From Amphiura filiformis (lineage: Eukaryota; Echinodermata; Ophiuroidea; Amphilepidida; Amphiuridae), in the NCBI RefSeq assembly GCF_039555335.1, contig NC_092629.1:30129382-30193381 (forward strand): a DNA stretch of 64,000 nucleotides, written 5' to 3'. Below are positions 11,235 through 23,008 of the stretch, one piece after another. Both the position numbers and the translations under genes were made by a program. Under the pieces are notes generated by a model that ran no database searches, had not been told where the DNA came from, and saw nothing but the letters and a program-made list of their open reading frames with translations. Within the stretch, counting starts at the first letter, position 1, and each line of letters starts with the position of its first letter.

Positions 11235-14200
11235 CTGAAATATATATGAAAAGGAAATTTTGCTTCATATTTTTAAAATCAAATACATGTACCGTATTCA
11301 TTCCAATAAGCGCCCAGGGCGCTTAACAAAGTCATTTTGGGTGGGCGCTTATTTTTTACCTAGTTTACCTAATTTTTTTGTAAGGGGTGTTGAATAGAGA
11401 CAAATTTACGTATGTTTTCAAAGAGTCCTGAGATATTCCAGCAGTATAGAAAATGCATTGCAAGTTTACACAGGACTTGTAGTCCTCCAGCTATTTCACC
11501 GTATCGACGTCTATGTGTCACTTCAACATTGATGGTACCCAATAGCAAATTGGAAATTTCCTGGGTGGGCGCTTATTAGGGCACCGGCGCTTATTGGAAC
11601 GAATACGGTATGTGAAATGATCAAGCTAAAACTGGTTTGTTTGTCAATAATATTGATTTTGATATACAGCCAATAATAGTGTTCAACTTCATTTGTGTTC
11701 TCTTGTTCAGAACAACGCTATATCTTGGAACCGTAAGTCCAACTGAGATATAGTTTTCATTTTAAGCTCTGAAAATGGCAAATATAAGAAATATTTAAAT
11801 TTTTTAATATGTTAAACAACACACATCACATTGACTGCCTCTCCACTAAGAAACAATCCCTCCAGGTCTAGTCATGGGGAGGACCAGGGGGAAGCTCCCC
11901 CATGTTAAGTCTTCTTAGATGGACTGTATCATGTTCCCTGAGTTACATGGCTGCTTTACCAATAAAACTATAAAGGCTATGACCATAATCAAGTGTAAAT
12001 CTACAACACCTTTTGAGCTATTTTATCTTTGTTCCAAGTATTTGCATCTGCAGAGTGGCCCTGGTCACTGGTACATCAGGCTATTCCATTTCAAATCCAT
12101 ATTCCACCTTGTGGAAGATTTTGGAAATATGTTACATAGGGGGAGTATGAATTTCAAATGGAATGAACACATTAGCAGCTCCATTTGAAATTCAGCCTCC
12201 CTCAGTGGAAGATTCAGGTTGAAACTTTCTTAGAGGGTGTGTAGTCATGTAAAAAACTGAAAATTGAATATGTCTGACTTCAGACTGATTTTGCTTGATC
12301 ACATCACAAAATGACCTTTGTGTATTGAGGAGCTGGTTTTTGTACCCATGTGTACAATGTATCACAATTTTTGAGCGTGACTAGATTTCCTGTGTATTAC
12401 TCTCAGTCTTAGTTATATCATAGGAAACATACCTGGTAGTATTCGGCCTGCTTGTCTCATCATCCATACTGGCACTCTCTCAACCTTTTCTCTTCTTGCT
12501 GCTCTTAAAATCAAGTCATTCCTCAAAGGAGGAAACGCCTGCAGGTTGAGAAACAATTAATTAGTAAATGACAATGAAATATTTTGCAAGTACAATAGTC
12601 ATACAATTGATGTCAATAATTATATTGCTTTGAATTAATTCATCTCCAGAAGTTATTGATCAGGACAGGTAAATTAATTAGCAAAATAAATAGATCCAGT
12701 TGACAGAAAATGATTGATGCATATTGCAAGCGACATTGCTCGTGAGATGAGATGTGCTGCTCGGAAAATGAAAGTAAATACTGAGCATACGTGAGAATTG
12801 ATTTCTAAAAAGCAATGGAGAATAAAATTCAGCTTTTTGAGCCATGCGCTCAGTGCCCACCTGTGATTACTACTGAACAATTGCGCCCCCCCCCCCCATT
12901 AAACCCCCCTAAAAAAAGAAATTCCTGGTGCTGCCTCTGCTACTGAACTATATCTGACAGATGTATGTGAAATTTGTGAGATTTCATGAAATTGCCAATA
13001 TTTGCAAGTATTTTGAAGGATTGGTAATAATTAATAGCCGTTAACGTTTTATTTTGTAAGTAGTGGTGTAACTTGAAGTTGAAGTTAATAACTAGCGAGT
13101 TTGTGGATTCGTAAGTACAAAGAGTCTTTCACTCAGGAAGCGTGATGGTCCGTGATGCTATTAACCAATCCATCGTATTTTGTTCCTGTGGGATTGACTG
13201 GGCACGTCATCATGGTTACTCGCAGGGACGGATTTAAGCGGTGCCCCTGCGCCAGTTGATTTTGCCTCGGGCCACTAAACTTCCAACAATGCTGGCCCCG
13301 CAGGCCACTAGATTTTTGAGCCTGATAACTCATGAGACAAGTTAATCAGTGATGGACAATTATTGGACACAGTTTCTGCTCCACCTTTCACCTGTGTGTA
13401 ATATATATTTTTATTTAATGATTTTTCACTTATTCTTATCCTTGCATTGCAAGCAAAATCGAAATATACGACCGCTTTTTATGGCGATAGTAGGCCTATA
13501 AATTATGTATTACTTCCAAGCTCTTTCATGCTCAATCTGATGATGGTATAGCAATACCACAAATACCGCATACTCCTGTGTGAACAACTAGATACATGTA
13601 AAGGAAGGGCTACTGACTGAACTTGACTGACTGACTACATTGAGTACACTCAGTATAATGTTAAGATGGCATAGAATAATAACACACAACCCCGGCACAC
13701 AACTAAGTTTGGTAATTGGTAGTTTTTAACTTCAAAGTCACATTGCAACATATGCTTATAATTTGACAAAGCTGGGCCAGTAAATTTATTGCAGGACCAG
13801 TAGATTTGCCATTTCACTGGCCCAAAGGAAAATTGAAGCCTATGTCTGTCCCTGTATACTCAAGAATTCTAGCATCGAATTTGCACACGATAGTTACGCA
13901 TTTGATGCTAGAGTGCTTTGCTATCGTTTTTTGGTCGGACAGCAGTGCAATTTTTTGCACCGGAGGTTATTAGACTATTAATGTTGAAATTTGGATCAAA
14001 GTTATTTCGATGAGTCAACTGTATCTTTTGAGCAAGATTTGTCTATTTTGGACAGTCGAAAATTTTGCTGAAGTGTAATTTTAGCAACATTTTTGATGCA
14101 ATCGCCTGTCGTGATCAGCTGTGTTTACTTCTGAACTTCCATTGCTTCACACCGTGTCATGCTTCAGCGAATCCAACTAGATTTTGAATGAAATAGTCTC

Positions 14201-17200
14201 TAGCCTAGAATGTGAAGCTATCGGTGATCACATTCTTGGCTAGACTTCTCGAGCAACATCATTCACGGTGAGGCCTCCAAAAACCGCGGGAACGTGGGAA
14301 CGCCGTTCCCAGATAGGTCACAGAGGTCACAGAAAAAAAATGCAAAAAAAAAAAAAAAGTTTTCGGCGACCTTGGAGAATCACTGGACCTATTATGAAAT
14401 TTCAGGATCATTCACAGTTAATTTTAAAAAAGGAAAAAAACAGGGAAAAAAATTACAGGTTGTTATCTGTATTTATGCAAACCAAAAACTAATGTTTATT
14501 TCTTCATCTATCACATAATTATTATAGATGCATTGGTTTTCCATGCATTTATAATATGTGATAGATGAAGAGGTAAACACAAGTTAATGGTTTGCATATT
14601 AAGGATAACAAACTGTAATTTTCGTAATTTTTTCCATTTTTTTTTCAAATTATCTGTGAATAATCCTAGCCCTTCAGAATAGGTCCAGTGGTTCTTCAAA
14701 TTTGCAGAATACTTCTAAACTGAAAAATGTTAAAAAATAAACAAAACATTGTTTTTTGAATTTTTTTTACCGACTTCCGACATCCAATAATCGGTTGAGC
14801 CCTAGATGTGATTATACCCGGCATCAATCATATACTATATATGTACTATGACTTACGACAAAAAAATGACATTGTTGGAAATTTGTGAGTTTTGACAGTT
14901 AATACTTTGAAATTTTAAGTTGTGTTTTTTTGTGAAAAAGGATGTAAATTGTTATAGAAAACTGTTCCAAAATAAGGCTCAGATTGCGTTAAGACTTCGT
15001 GCTCGTGATGTCCGCTACGCGCACATAGGCCTATTTCAGTTATTTCACAGAAAATTTCCAGCACTTGTCATTAAGTTCCCAGACAGCAGAAAATTTTCTG
15101 GAGGCCATGGTCGTAAGGACATATGACGTGCATAATCATATACATATGTTAGGGTGCATCTATAGCCCCCCTATTTTTAAAATGTTAACCCTGATTTTTG
15201 TCCATAGCATAAATGTGTTTCACTATCAAAATAAATAAACCTCGCACAAAATTTGATAGAAATCGGACCTCGTCTTATGGGGCCACCGACCATCGGAACA
15301 TTTATGATAAACTATACCACAATTTCATAAGGCAGCTATTTTGATTCATATACTTTGTGTGGTTTATTATAGCTGCCGTATTCTTAATACTAAAGTGCAT
15401 CAATTTACAGATATTTTAGACCATTTCCAAAGCATTTGCATATTTTTTTGTAAATGGCAGCTATGTTTGCAGTCTTGATTGCTGTATCTAGTAATAGCTG
15501 CCTTATGTAAAAAAGCTTTACAATCCTAAAATGCTATTTTCAGCACTCACTATTACATTCATTTAAAGAAGCTCAGTGCTTCTAGAGGAGTCTGGTTTTA
15601 ATCATCAGTGTTAGATTTGCGCTTTTGACGATTTGGTTCATTCTTGCGGCTTTAGTTAAAAACAACTTGTAGTGTATTTTGGTAGTGCTTTTCCGTTCTT
15701 GCTGCATCCAAGAAGTAAGCTTTAGACTGCGTTCTGCACAGTTGTTGATAACATTGATGGCTCCAATGTTGGCAAAGGATTCTTGATATGCTGGAGAATT
15801 TGACCAAGTATCAACATCTTCAGTAAGAAAGTCAGTGTTTGTTTGCAGGATGTGGATAGTGAACCATGAGTCCTCATTGACCAAGTCACCAAGAGATGTT
15901 GCAGTGGTGATGTTGGTTGGAGACTCAGGCTTTCCAAAGGCTAATCCAATCTGCTTCTCAGGTGCCAAGATGTCTATTGCAGGTTTAACTGCAATGAGAG
16001 TGCACGTCGCTCATCTGTGGGCACTCTATCGCTAAACAGTGCAAGGGGCACCATCTCTCCTGTCAAGTAGGCCTACCATACAATATGTAGGTGATGCTTC
16101 AAAGCTTTAATTGCACTTGAAGAAATGGCTGGATTCACAGCCTCATACCCCGGGCCTCATACATGAGCAACTTGTGAAACAGATTGAGGTCATGCCATGG
16201 GGCATCAGCAGCTGAAGTGCAGGTCAACCACCACAAACTGTAGATCAGAGTGGTGAAGATAACAAATTATGTCACTTTCAGCATTTGATGGGCGGTTGTG
16301 ATCTGGTACCTTGTGGCAGCTGTGAAATCTGGGCTTTGCCATCAACCTGGCTTTGTGGAGAGCTCCAGGTTGCTTGAATTTAGCTGACATTACTGCATCC
16401 TTGACCTTGACCTAAGGCGTCGGCACGGATGCTGATGCACTCTGCCTTGCCATCTGATCCATGGTGAATCCATGCCATACCACTCGGTCTTTGGCCATTC
16501 TTCCTGCTGCTGCTATGGAGGTGATATTTTTAGCCAAGCAGTCTGTTTTGATAGTGTCCATCCATCTTGTTGGTCCCGCGCTGGGAGAACCATCTAACCT
16601 TCCGATTGGCTTTAGGGCTGCAGCGTCATGGTGCTCTGTCCTTTGTAGGCCCATTAGAAGAAGTGGCGGGTTAGTAGTTTCAGGGGCTTTAACCCTGGTG
16701 CTGTTTTGGTTCTTCATCATGAATCAGTTCCACTCATATGTAAGCTAGGCGGGTGAGTAATCCTCTCCTAGCCACCCTGGTCTGTCCGCCACCAACTGAA
16801 CAAGTCAGTTGGCTCACAACCCCGCCACTTGAAGGTAGACCAGGACGTTTACCGTTATCTCACAAGTCGGTCGTCCCCTCACACTACATGCTACACTACT
16901 GTCTAAACTATCTACATGCTACATGCAAGATGCTACCAGGGACGGTCTCCTCCTTGTATGGTCCATCATAACAAGTATGATAAGAGACTACAGGCTTTTA
17001 GGGGGTTACTGCATCATCGCTTCCTTAAAGGTGTGAAATCCCTGATCAAGATATTATTGAAAGGAGTGATAAAAAGACCAATGATTTACACAACATGCAG
17101 TATTACTTTGCTCTGAATGTCATTTATATGTTTATTGTTGACATTTGACCTTATTTGGTTGACCTTTGACCTTTGTTGACATTGAACTCTGTTGACCTTT

Positions 17201-19235
17201 GACCCTCATCTGAATTTCCAAGAAACAAATCTCACAGCAGAGTATTAAAGTTAAGTTTCATATGGCCCTCTTCTTTCCATTTATACATTACATGCATTAT
17301 ATAGGATATTAGTGTGTTTTTAGAGTGCAAAGTTCACTTTACTACACGTTTCAATGGACAAGCCCATTTTCGGACTTCAAGCCTGTGGTGGCCCCATAAG
17401 ACAAACTCCGAATTAAATAAAATTTGGTAGGGATTAGTTTTGGGACAAGTGGAACATGTTAAGGCTATGGACAAAAATAATGCAATTTATGGGGGCTATA
17501 GATGCACCCTAACATATGTCCACGCAGACCGACACCCGGACTAATATTTGCTCAACAGACATGGCAGGAAAATAAACAGCTTTCTATTCCTTATAATTTT
17601 GGACTAAAATTTCAAACCTCAGTATATAGGCCTATAGCTATTTTTGAAAAGAAGAAAAGGGGCAAAAGAGAAAAAAATCTTCTCATGTTTCACACCAAAA
17701 TTCAATCAAGCACATTATCCCAATAAAGGTTTTAGTAATTTCCAAGCAAACACAAAACGTTTTACGTTTATGAAATGTCGGGTTTTATGTATAAAAGGGA
17801 ATAAAATGTTCTAATACGGTAATATTCAAAAAACGTTTTTTTCCCCCAAACGATCGTTTTCATCACCTTTTTAACCTGACATTTAAATACTATTTACGTT
17901 TTGAATAACACATTTATAACGTTTTAAGAATATAATTGTGTCGGTTGGGTCTCCCTTAAAAAACCGAAATGATGATGCACTCCAGGAAAATGTCCAGCTA
18001 TGTCACCAGAACTGTTATGAAAAATTAAACCATTTTGTCCCCTGACCAAGAAAGCTTCATTTGCCCATCCACACAAGACAATGCAACACTACTACATGTA
18101 CATGTATATATGATTCCACTCCTAACCAGACCCAGTGAGGAGGAGGAGGGGGGTAGCCCCAGGTTCTGTTATGCAGTTTGTTTCCTGTTTGTTTACTAAG
18201 TGGAACACCGTTGATGACCCAAAAGTTGAGCCCAAAAGATAATAGATTTATTTCATCGCAACAGTTTAGCTACAAAGCTATACAGTAATATATGCCCACA
18301 AATATCGTTGCCCACTTAGCTCTGATTAGACAATTGAAGACTCAAGACTCGGATGCCATCATTTGCCACATGCCGCACAGGGCACTCACCATAAAAAACG
18401 GAATACTGCCGAGCACAGTGAATATCGCAATAATTTATCTCCAATTAGTTTTAAAGGTCTTAGTTTTTGGGTCTTAGTTTTTGGGTCTTAGTTTTTGGGT
18501 CTTAGTTTTAGGGTTTTAGTTTTTGGGTTTTAGTTTTGGGGTCTTAGTAGGTATGCCAGGCAAACCTTAATTAACACGTTTGTTAATCAACCAATTCGCC
18601 TAGAACAAACATATACATATTTTACATCTAGAAATTTAAAAGAACAGGTATAGGTCAAGGAAACCTACAGTCATAAATATGTTTTCTATCATGTTCACTT
18701 GACCCATGATTTTTTATGGTGATGAGACAATCGCACATGGAATTTTAGAGGGATTTTGATAGCAGTTCCATTAAAACAAACTGCTGTCATAATGAGACTA
18801 CGACCCCCCCGAAATGCCGTTTTGGGGAATTTTGCCAGCAGAATCTTTTTGATGAAAGTCAATCTATCTTTGACAAGATGTAACTTTGCTACGGAAAGCG
18901 CTATGACAAAAAGGTCTTAGTTTTGGGGTCTTAGGTCTTAGTTATACAGGTCCTATGAATTTGTACATGATGAACATGATGAATGGGGTCTTAGATCTTA
19001 GGTCTTAGTTTTAGACACCCGTTTTTAAGCTTACATAACTCATGTCATGACATAAGCTTATATAAAATTTATCGGCAAACGCACATACTGCAAGTTTAGC
19101 GTTGATTGAACGCAATGAATGAAAGAAATAACACTTCTGTTCTTTAACACATTTCATTCAACAAGCATTGACTTCAAATCAGCCATTAAAACAGGAAACT
19201 TCATCTCTCACCTGAATTTCCGTGGAGGCTGACAT
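11155..19235 (-). CDS. UROD: Uroporphyrinogen decarboxylase gene, 5' part (coding exons 1-3)
   Basis: UROD removes the four acetate carboxyls of uroporphyrinogen III to give coproporphyrinogen III, in the cytosol, as a homodimer. Three minus-strand coding exons are seen: 19212-19235, 12433-12538 and 11155-11234. They join in phase (0, then 1, then 0) through GT-AG borders. The first 70 residues align without gaps to the N-terminal part of animal [38 protein letters not shown] and LACEVTL match the usual FPxLKND, LRAA, PVWxMRQAGRYLP, DFFxxCRxPE and CExTLQ. Arg36 and Arg40 correspond to the substrate-binding Arg37 and Arg41 of the human enzyme. The Tyr that usually follows the second Arg is Ile here. 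Introns 1 and 2 are 6.7 kb and 1.2 kb. The remaining three quarters of the protein (DAAIIFSD, ESHAG and so on) was looked for in positions 1-11150 and not seen, so it probably lies beyond position 1. Confidence 0.9.
11292..11608. mobile_element. 317-bp MITE with TA target duplication
   Basis: CCGTATTCATTCCAATAAGC at the left end mirrors GCTTATTGGAACGAATACGG at the right (one mismatch). TA dinucleotides flank both ends (11290-11291 and 11609-11610), as for Tc1/mariner-type insertions. An internal GGGTGGGCGCTTATT occurs near both arms. No coding capacity. It sits in UROD intron 2, close to the exon-3 acceptor. Confidence 0.8.
12079..12238. repeat. Dispersed palindromic repeat, partial copy
   Basis: GGCTATTCCATTTCAAATCC, a GGAAGATTTTGGAAATA segment, GAATTTCAAATGGA and GTGGAAGATTCAGGTTGAA match, in the same order, the fuller copy at 61811-62090. 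It lies in UROD intron 2. Confidence 0.7.
12433..12538 (-). CDS. UROD: UROD coding exon 2
   Basis: A 106-nt exon between acceptor CTGCAG and donor GTATGT on the minus strand, phase 0 in and phase 1 out. It encodes residues 9-44 with the UROD signature [10 protein letters not shown], which forms part of the active-site wall, preceded by FPPLRND and LRAARRE. The Tyr of the usual GRYLPE is replaced by Ile. The split last codon is completed to Glu by exon 3. Confidence 0.93.
12545..14370. other. UROD intron 1, part without recognised gene
   Basis: No coding exon was recognised. It contains a poly-C run near 12888, one TAGGCCTA (13491) and an imperfect inverted pair around TCTAGCATCGAAT / ATTTGATGCTAGA (13868-13913). 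Confidence 0.4.
14374..14697. mobile_element. Foldback element with ~145-bp imperfect arms
   Basis: The left arm begins GGAGAATCACTGGACCTATT and the right arm ends with its partner, AGGTCCAGTGGTTCTTC. Inner parts (ATGTTTATTTCTTCATCTAT against ATAGATGAAGAGGTAAACAC) are also inverted, around a ~35-bp centre at 14520-14550. It lies in UROD intron 1. Confidence 0.75.
15585..16390 (-). pseudogene. Broken transposase-like gene inside the 2.36-kb element
   Basis: Two minus-strand reading frames, 16205-16390 and 15582-15968, hold the segments [15 protein letters not shown] and later [20 protein letters not shown]. From memory these resemble an uncharacterised family seen in cnidarian and arthropod genomes, in which PGAxHxARWMAKxIY is followed some 150 residues later by INVINDxAER. 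The middle part is interrupted by stops, and a further short frame is read at 16000-16200. It is read as the decayed protein of the transposon. The family identity is a recollection, not a search result. Confidence 0.5.
16412..16720 (-). pseudogene. LINE C-terminal tail fragment
   Basis: An open stretch with [16 protein letters not shown], then [17 protein letters not shown], fits the C-terminal pattern GRPxxRWxDxIKxDL...AxDRxxWR common to many non-LTR retrotransposon polymerases. The parts on either side are in other frames. It appears nested in, or carried by, the surrounding DNA transposon. Confidence 0.55.
17742..17940. mobile_element. AAACGTTTT-type MITE, partial copy
   Basis: It begins CCAAGCAAACACAAAACGTT and contains AATGTCGGGTTTTATGTATA and repeated AACGTTTT, as in the full element at 28834-29224. 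The right inverted end was not found. From here to 18455 nothing else is recognised. Confidence 0.6.
18456..18548. repeat. 16-bp minisatellite
   Basis: About six copies of GTCTTAGTTTTTGGGT or one-base variants. Short outliers of the same unit recur at 18914-18950 and 18987-19012, suggesting a once longer array split by the unrelated 18550-18910 segment. Confidence 0.85.
19212..19235 (-). CDS. UROD: UROD coding exon 1 (start exon)
   Basis: Eight codons, ATG to CAG, giving MSASTEIQ, followed on the minus strand by the strong donor GTGAGA. The context before the ATG ends in AAA, a good start context. The exon ends in phase 0 with Gln, as the human protein does (its first residues end in ...PQ before the FPELKND block). 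It joins exon 2 in frame. The choice rests on phase, donor quality and the likeness of length to known UROD N-termini, because the residues themselves are not conserved. Confidence 0.65.
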
Positions 19236-19315
19236 TTTGATTCGATCCAACAAGTTGAAAGTCAATTCCTCTTTGCTAATGCTGCACCAGCTACAAAATG
19301 CATGGCTTCTTAGGG

Positions 19316-19930
19316 GCTGTGCAATAATTATGAGCCCCCCCCGGTAAAATTTCCGAACGGCCCGCCAAAAATCGCTTGCCCCCCCCCCCCCCCCCCGGCC
19401 TGCTAAAAATCGCAGGGGTGGGGGGTGGAGGCATGAAAAAAAGAAAAATAGAGGGGTCATAAAATTTTTGATGACAAACTAAAAAAATGATGTAGGGAGT
19501 CACAAGATGACCACAGATTGTCTATTCAAAAAGACCGACTTTTCAATTTTAGCCTGAGGACCGTTCACCAACACTTCTTAGGGGTGGCTGATACAAAAAA
19601 AGGGGGGGCTTAAAAGTTTCGACCCTCCTAATAGGGGGGGGGCTGAAAAAATGAGTTTATAATTATGCTTTCTATGGGGTTGACCCATAATTTTCATGTC
19701 CAACGGGGGATCTGTAGGCCTAAAGGGGCCCGAAATATTTCGATGATTTTTGTTTGTTTTGCATCAGCCCCCCGCCAAAAAAAAAAAAAAGTGTTTGTGA
19801 ACGGTCCCTTAGGGATAAGGTAGGCTATATAATATATAATATTGGTGGTGGTGGTGGGGGTCATAAATTTTTTTGTTGCTGAAATTGGGGGGGGGGGCTC
19901 ACAATTTTATTGACGCCGACATTTTTTAAA
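19316..19930. repeat. G/C-run dispersed repeats
   Basis: It contains GGCTGTGCAATAATTATGAG, a long poly-C run at 19379-19396, GCCTGCTAAAAATCGC, then further segments with runs of G followed by CATAAATTT or CTGAAAA (19607-19650, 19840-19905). It is related to copies at 1000-1105, 2285-2365, 43280, 47715-47830, 48010-48170 and 51890-51975. It lies just upstream of the UROD start exon, limiting the room for a conserved promoter there. Confidence 0.65.
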
Positions 19931-20404
19931 TTTGGAACCCCCTTTTGAAGAAAATGATAGCCCCCTTAGCATGCTTAGGCTCCCGGCTTAGGCTAGTCAA
20001 AATAAGAAAAGGCGCGGTTAATTCTGATTCACCACTAATTGCAACAGAATCCCTTTAATCACCATTCATTTCAGAAAAGCATAATTTAATAACACATCAA
20101 AATGAATGTTTGTCGGTTTGTTTATCCCAACAACGATCCAGCGACCTTCATGACGTAGATTGATGATTCAATACAATGTCATAGATCGATATTCACTGCT
20201 CTTGGCTCTTACAGGGATCAAGAGTTTTGCAAAGGCGAACTTAAATAGTGGAGTTAAAAAATTTTCAAAACAACAACAAAAACACATTCTGTCTATATTT
20301 TTTGCCGTTGGGCGTACAGGGTTTGCAGGAGAATGGCACTATTTAAGGATATAATAGCGCCAGATCATGATTTCTGGAGGGGGTGGGTGCGGGGGTATCC
20401 ATTA

Positions 20405-21010
20405 GGCTGAGTTCACATAGAAGTATACGGTATACGGTATTCGCTATACGAAATACGCTCATTCGATCAGGCTGAGTTCATATAGGAGTATACTATGTGA
20501 ACTCAGCCTGATCGAATGAGCGTACATTTCGTATAGCGGATAGCGAGTATGTCAGTTTACCCATTTTCTTCGTCTTATCAAATGCTTGTAACTTTACTTC
20601 TTGAGGTCACATTGCATTCAATGAGGTGTCATAATGTGCAGAATTAGATAGTGCATCTATTAAAAAAATGAATTTACCCACATATGGTTTAGGTTTTTAA
20701 AATTAGGACGGTATACGCTGCACTAAAATCGAACACGCACGATTCCCACTATACTAAACTATACGCAGGTATACGGCCTTTTCGAATAGCTCTTATGTGA
20801 CCCGGTACTATGAAATTACCTTGCTCGATATAAGCTATACGCGTGCACCGGCAAAACGTGCATCGTATACCCGAATAGTATACTTCTATGCGATCGTAGC
20901 CTTATGTGACCCGGTACTATGAAATTGCCTTGCTCGATTTGAGCTATACGCGTGTACCTGCAAAACGTGCACCGTATACCCGAATAGTATACTTCTATGT
21001 GAACGCAGCC
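20405..21010. mobile_element. 606-bp MITE with TTA flanks
   Basis: GGCTGAGTTCACATAGAAGT and ACTTCTATGTGAACGCAGCC are inverted ends (one mismatch), flanked by TTA on both sides (20402-20404 and 21011-21013). Within it, CGCTCATTCGATCAGGCTGA and its inverse form a palindrome around 20475-20490, and a ~115-bp unit containing TTATGTGACCCGGTACTATG is tandemly duplicated at 20790-21000. Confidence 0.8.
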
Positions 21011-21180
21011 TTACAACGCAACATAATAACACAACATTGGGAGGTGCTGCAAATGATGGTATCACTAACTGATTTCAGCATCATCCGAAATCTTTAGGTA
21101 GAGATGGGTCACTTTTTTCAAAAATTCCTCAATCAATAACTTGCTGAAAATGTGAAAATTTTCAAGAGAAAATAGGCAAA

Positions 21181-21747
21181 TTTACGGAGTCCCTAAAGTG
21201 ACATGTGAAAAATAAATACTTATAAAACTTCGAGATAATAATTATAACTATGATATATAATAAATGGTAATTTCGAGAAAACATCTAAACAATCCAGAAA
21301 ATAACTCAAACTTAAAAATAATTTTTCAAAATTCTTACATATTATCTCGGCATTTTCAGATGACAAATAGAATTTTGAGATAATATCTCAAAATACCGAT
21401 ATAATACCTCAATATTCAAGAAAATATATTAAAGTTCGAGAAAGTAAATCCAACCACGAGATACCACAATGAACTTTGAAATAGCAAGTTAATAGTTAAA
21501 CTTCGAAATAATAACTCGAACTTGTAGGACACGTTTCAAACTTTATCATCTCAAACTCTGAAAAAATATAGCAAACTTCGAGAAAATAATTCAGACTTTG
21601 AGATAATTTCTCAAAATTTGGAGAAAATGTCTTTTAAATAACTTTTACTTAATAACTCAGACTCTTGAGTTATTTTCTGGATTTTTTTAGATGTTTTTTC
21701 GAAATTACCAATTATTTTATGTCACTTTAGGGGCTCCGTACAAATTT
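21181..21747. mobile_element. Foldback/MITE made of diverged CGAGATAAT repeats
   Basis: GGAGTCCCTAAAGTGACAT near the left end mirrors ATGTCACTTTAGGGGCTCC near the right. The interior is a series of degenerate units of the form CAAACTTCGAGAAAATAACT in both orientations. There is no coding frame. Confidence 0.65.
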
Positions 21748-21948
21748 AAGGAAAAAATAGGCAACTTTTAGTTGAACGGTAAATTCGGTCCAAAATATCG
21801 GGCTCTCCTTCCCCTTCTTCCATCCCGAGCTTCTTCCATTGGAATCCTTCATAGTGTTCTCGTCGGCCTTTTCGTTAATTTTCTTCTTTTTATTTTTCGA
21901 CAGCTTTTTCTAACATTAATGTCCTTCGTGGAATGTTGTTTCTAATTT

Positions 21949-21952
21949 GATT

Positions 21953-22040
<88 letters not shown>

Positions 22041-22400
22041 CCCCCCCCCGTCACGGTCTGTTGTCTAGGCGTCTTTTTGTTTTTGCACTGAGGACAATCA
22101 CGTCTTTCGTGCTTTGCTCTTGTGATTGTCCTACCCTGGTCATACCATCCTTTTCTCGATTTGTTTTGTTACTGATATGATGATGGTGAAATAAACTTGA
22201 ACTTGAAACTCATCGTCATCATCGTCGTCGTTGTCATCAGCATCGTCACGTCGTCGTCGTCATCATTACATCACTATCATCGTCATCGTTGAGTCATCAT
22301 CATCATCGTCGTCGTCATCATCATCATCCGCCTCCTCCTAGATCCTCCTCATCATCATCATTGATCATCGGCATCATCATCAGCGGCATCATTATACATG
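21949..22400. repeat. (ATC)n microsatellite and imperfect TCATCG tract, split by a LINE-like 3' end
   Basis: Positions 21951-22038 are a nearly pure (ATC)n run. After an interruption at 22040-22212, imperfect TCATCG/TCGTCG repeats continue to about 22400. The interruption has GAGGACAATCACG...GTGATTGTCC and ends in GGTGAAATAAACTTGAACTT, a form seen at the 3' ends of some LINEs; this is a weak likeness. Confidence 0.8.
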
Positions 22401-22990
22401 TATGCCTATTTAAAAGCTGATATGCCAACACGCCATTATATTACTCTCTTTTAAACCCCACCTTAAATAGTGATGCAGCCTTTGATTAGGATGAAGATCA
22501 AATAAAGAACACTACACTAAAATGTTGCCAAACCCGCGATTTGATAGCTCAATTGGGCGACTTCTGAAGATTCTCTCTCGCAACTTTTGAAAATGTCCTG
22601 TCCCATAGAAACCAATGATAAGAAAAAATGGTGCGACTTTTCAACATTGGCTCTTGCGACTTTCAGTAGTTTCCAGACAAATAGAAATCAATGATTAACA
22701 AGGTTACAAGAACAATTGGATGGCTTTTTCGATTATTGGGACTGAAGATTTTTGGCAACTCTGCCTACACTAATAGTACTAATAATAGGCATAGTTATTA
22801 TATAGTATTGGTATTTAGTATTATTGATCATGTTGATCAATCAATATTGATACCTGGTACAAGGCAACATACACGATTTACGATACTTTAACCTAAAAAA
22901 AAATAGTAAAAAGCATTCTGATTGATAATTTCAATTGTTTTATAACATTTTCATGGAAGCGCTTGTGTGGTAGAATACGACGTCAACCGT
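22401..22990. other. Presumed upstream region of the ankyrin gene
   Basis: No element was identified. Two diverged copies of a segment with GCGACTT, TAGAAA(C/T)CAATGAT and nearby TTT(G/C)A occur at 22560-22700. No convincing TATA box precedes the start codon at 23002. The start codons of UROD (19235, minus) and this gene face away from each other across 3.8 kb. Confidence 0.35.
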
Positions 22991-23001
22991 TAGTTAGCGA
23001 A

Positions 23002-23008
23002 ATGACTG
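23002..23008 (+). CDS. Ankyrin gene: proposed start exon
   Basis: ATGACTG followed by the strong donor GTGAGT. The exon ends in phase 1, exactly what exon 2 needs, giving Met-Thr-Val-Gln. GCGAA precedes the ATG. Support is only by phase and donor quality. Another upstream start is possible because the following intron is 5.35 kb. Confidence 0.45.

Larger units (their letters stand above)
15149..17512. mobile_element. 2.36-kb DNA transposon with long inverted ends
   Basis: TTAGGGTGCATCTATAGCCC at the left end matches in reverse GGGCTATAGATGCACCCTAA at the right. The similarity extends inward about 130 bp, as far as CTTATGGGGCCACC on the left and its partner GTGGCCCCATAAG on the right. CATATG borders both ends, as a 6-bp target duplication or, since it is palindromic, as part of the ends. 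Inside are a broken transposase-like reading frame (minus strand) and a LINE tail fragment. The superfamily is not assigned. It sits in UROD intron 1. Confidence 0.8.

Noticed and set aside
12669..12880. Two overlapping minus-strand frames near UROD exon 2
   Set aside because: They lie upstream of the exon in intron 1, have no UROD-like residues and no proper splice borders.
21947..22180. Open frame beginning with a long Ile run
   Set aside because: It reads through the (ATC)n microsatellite and a repeat.
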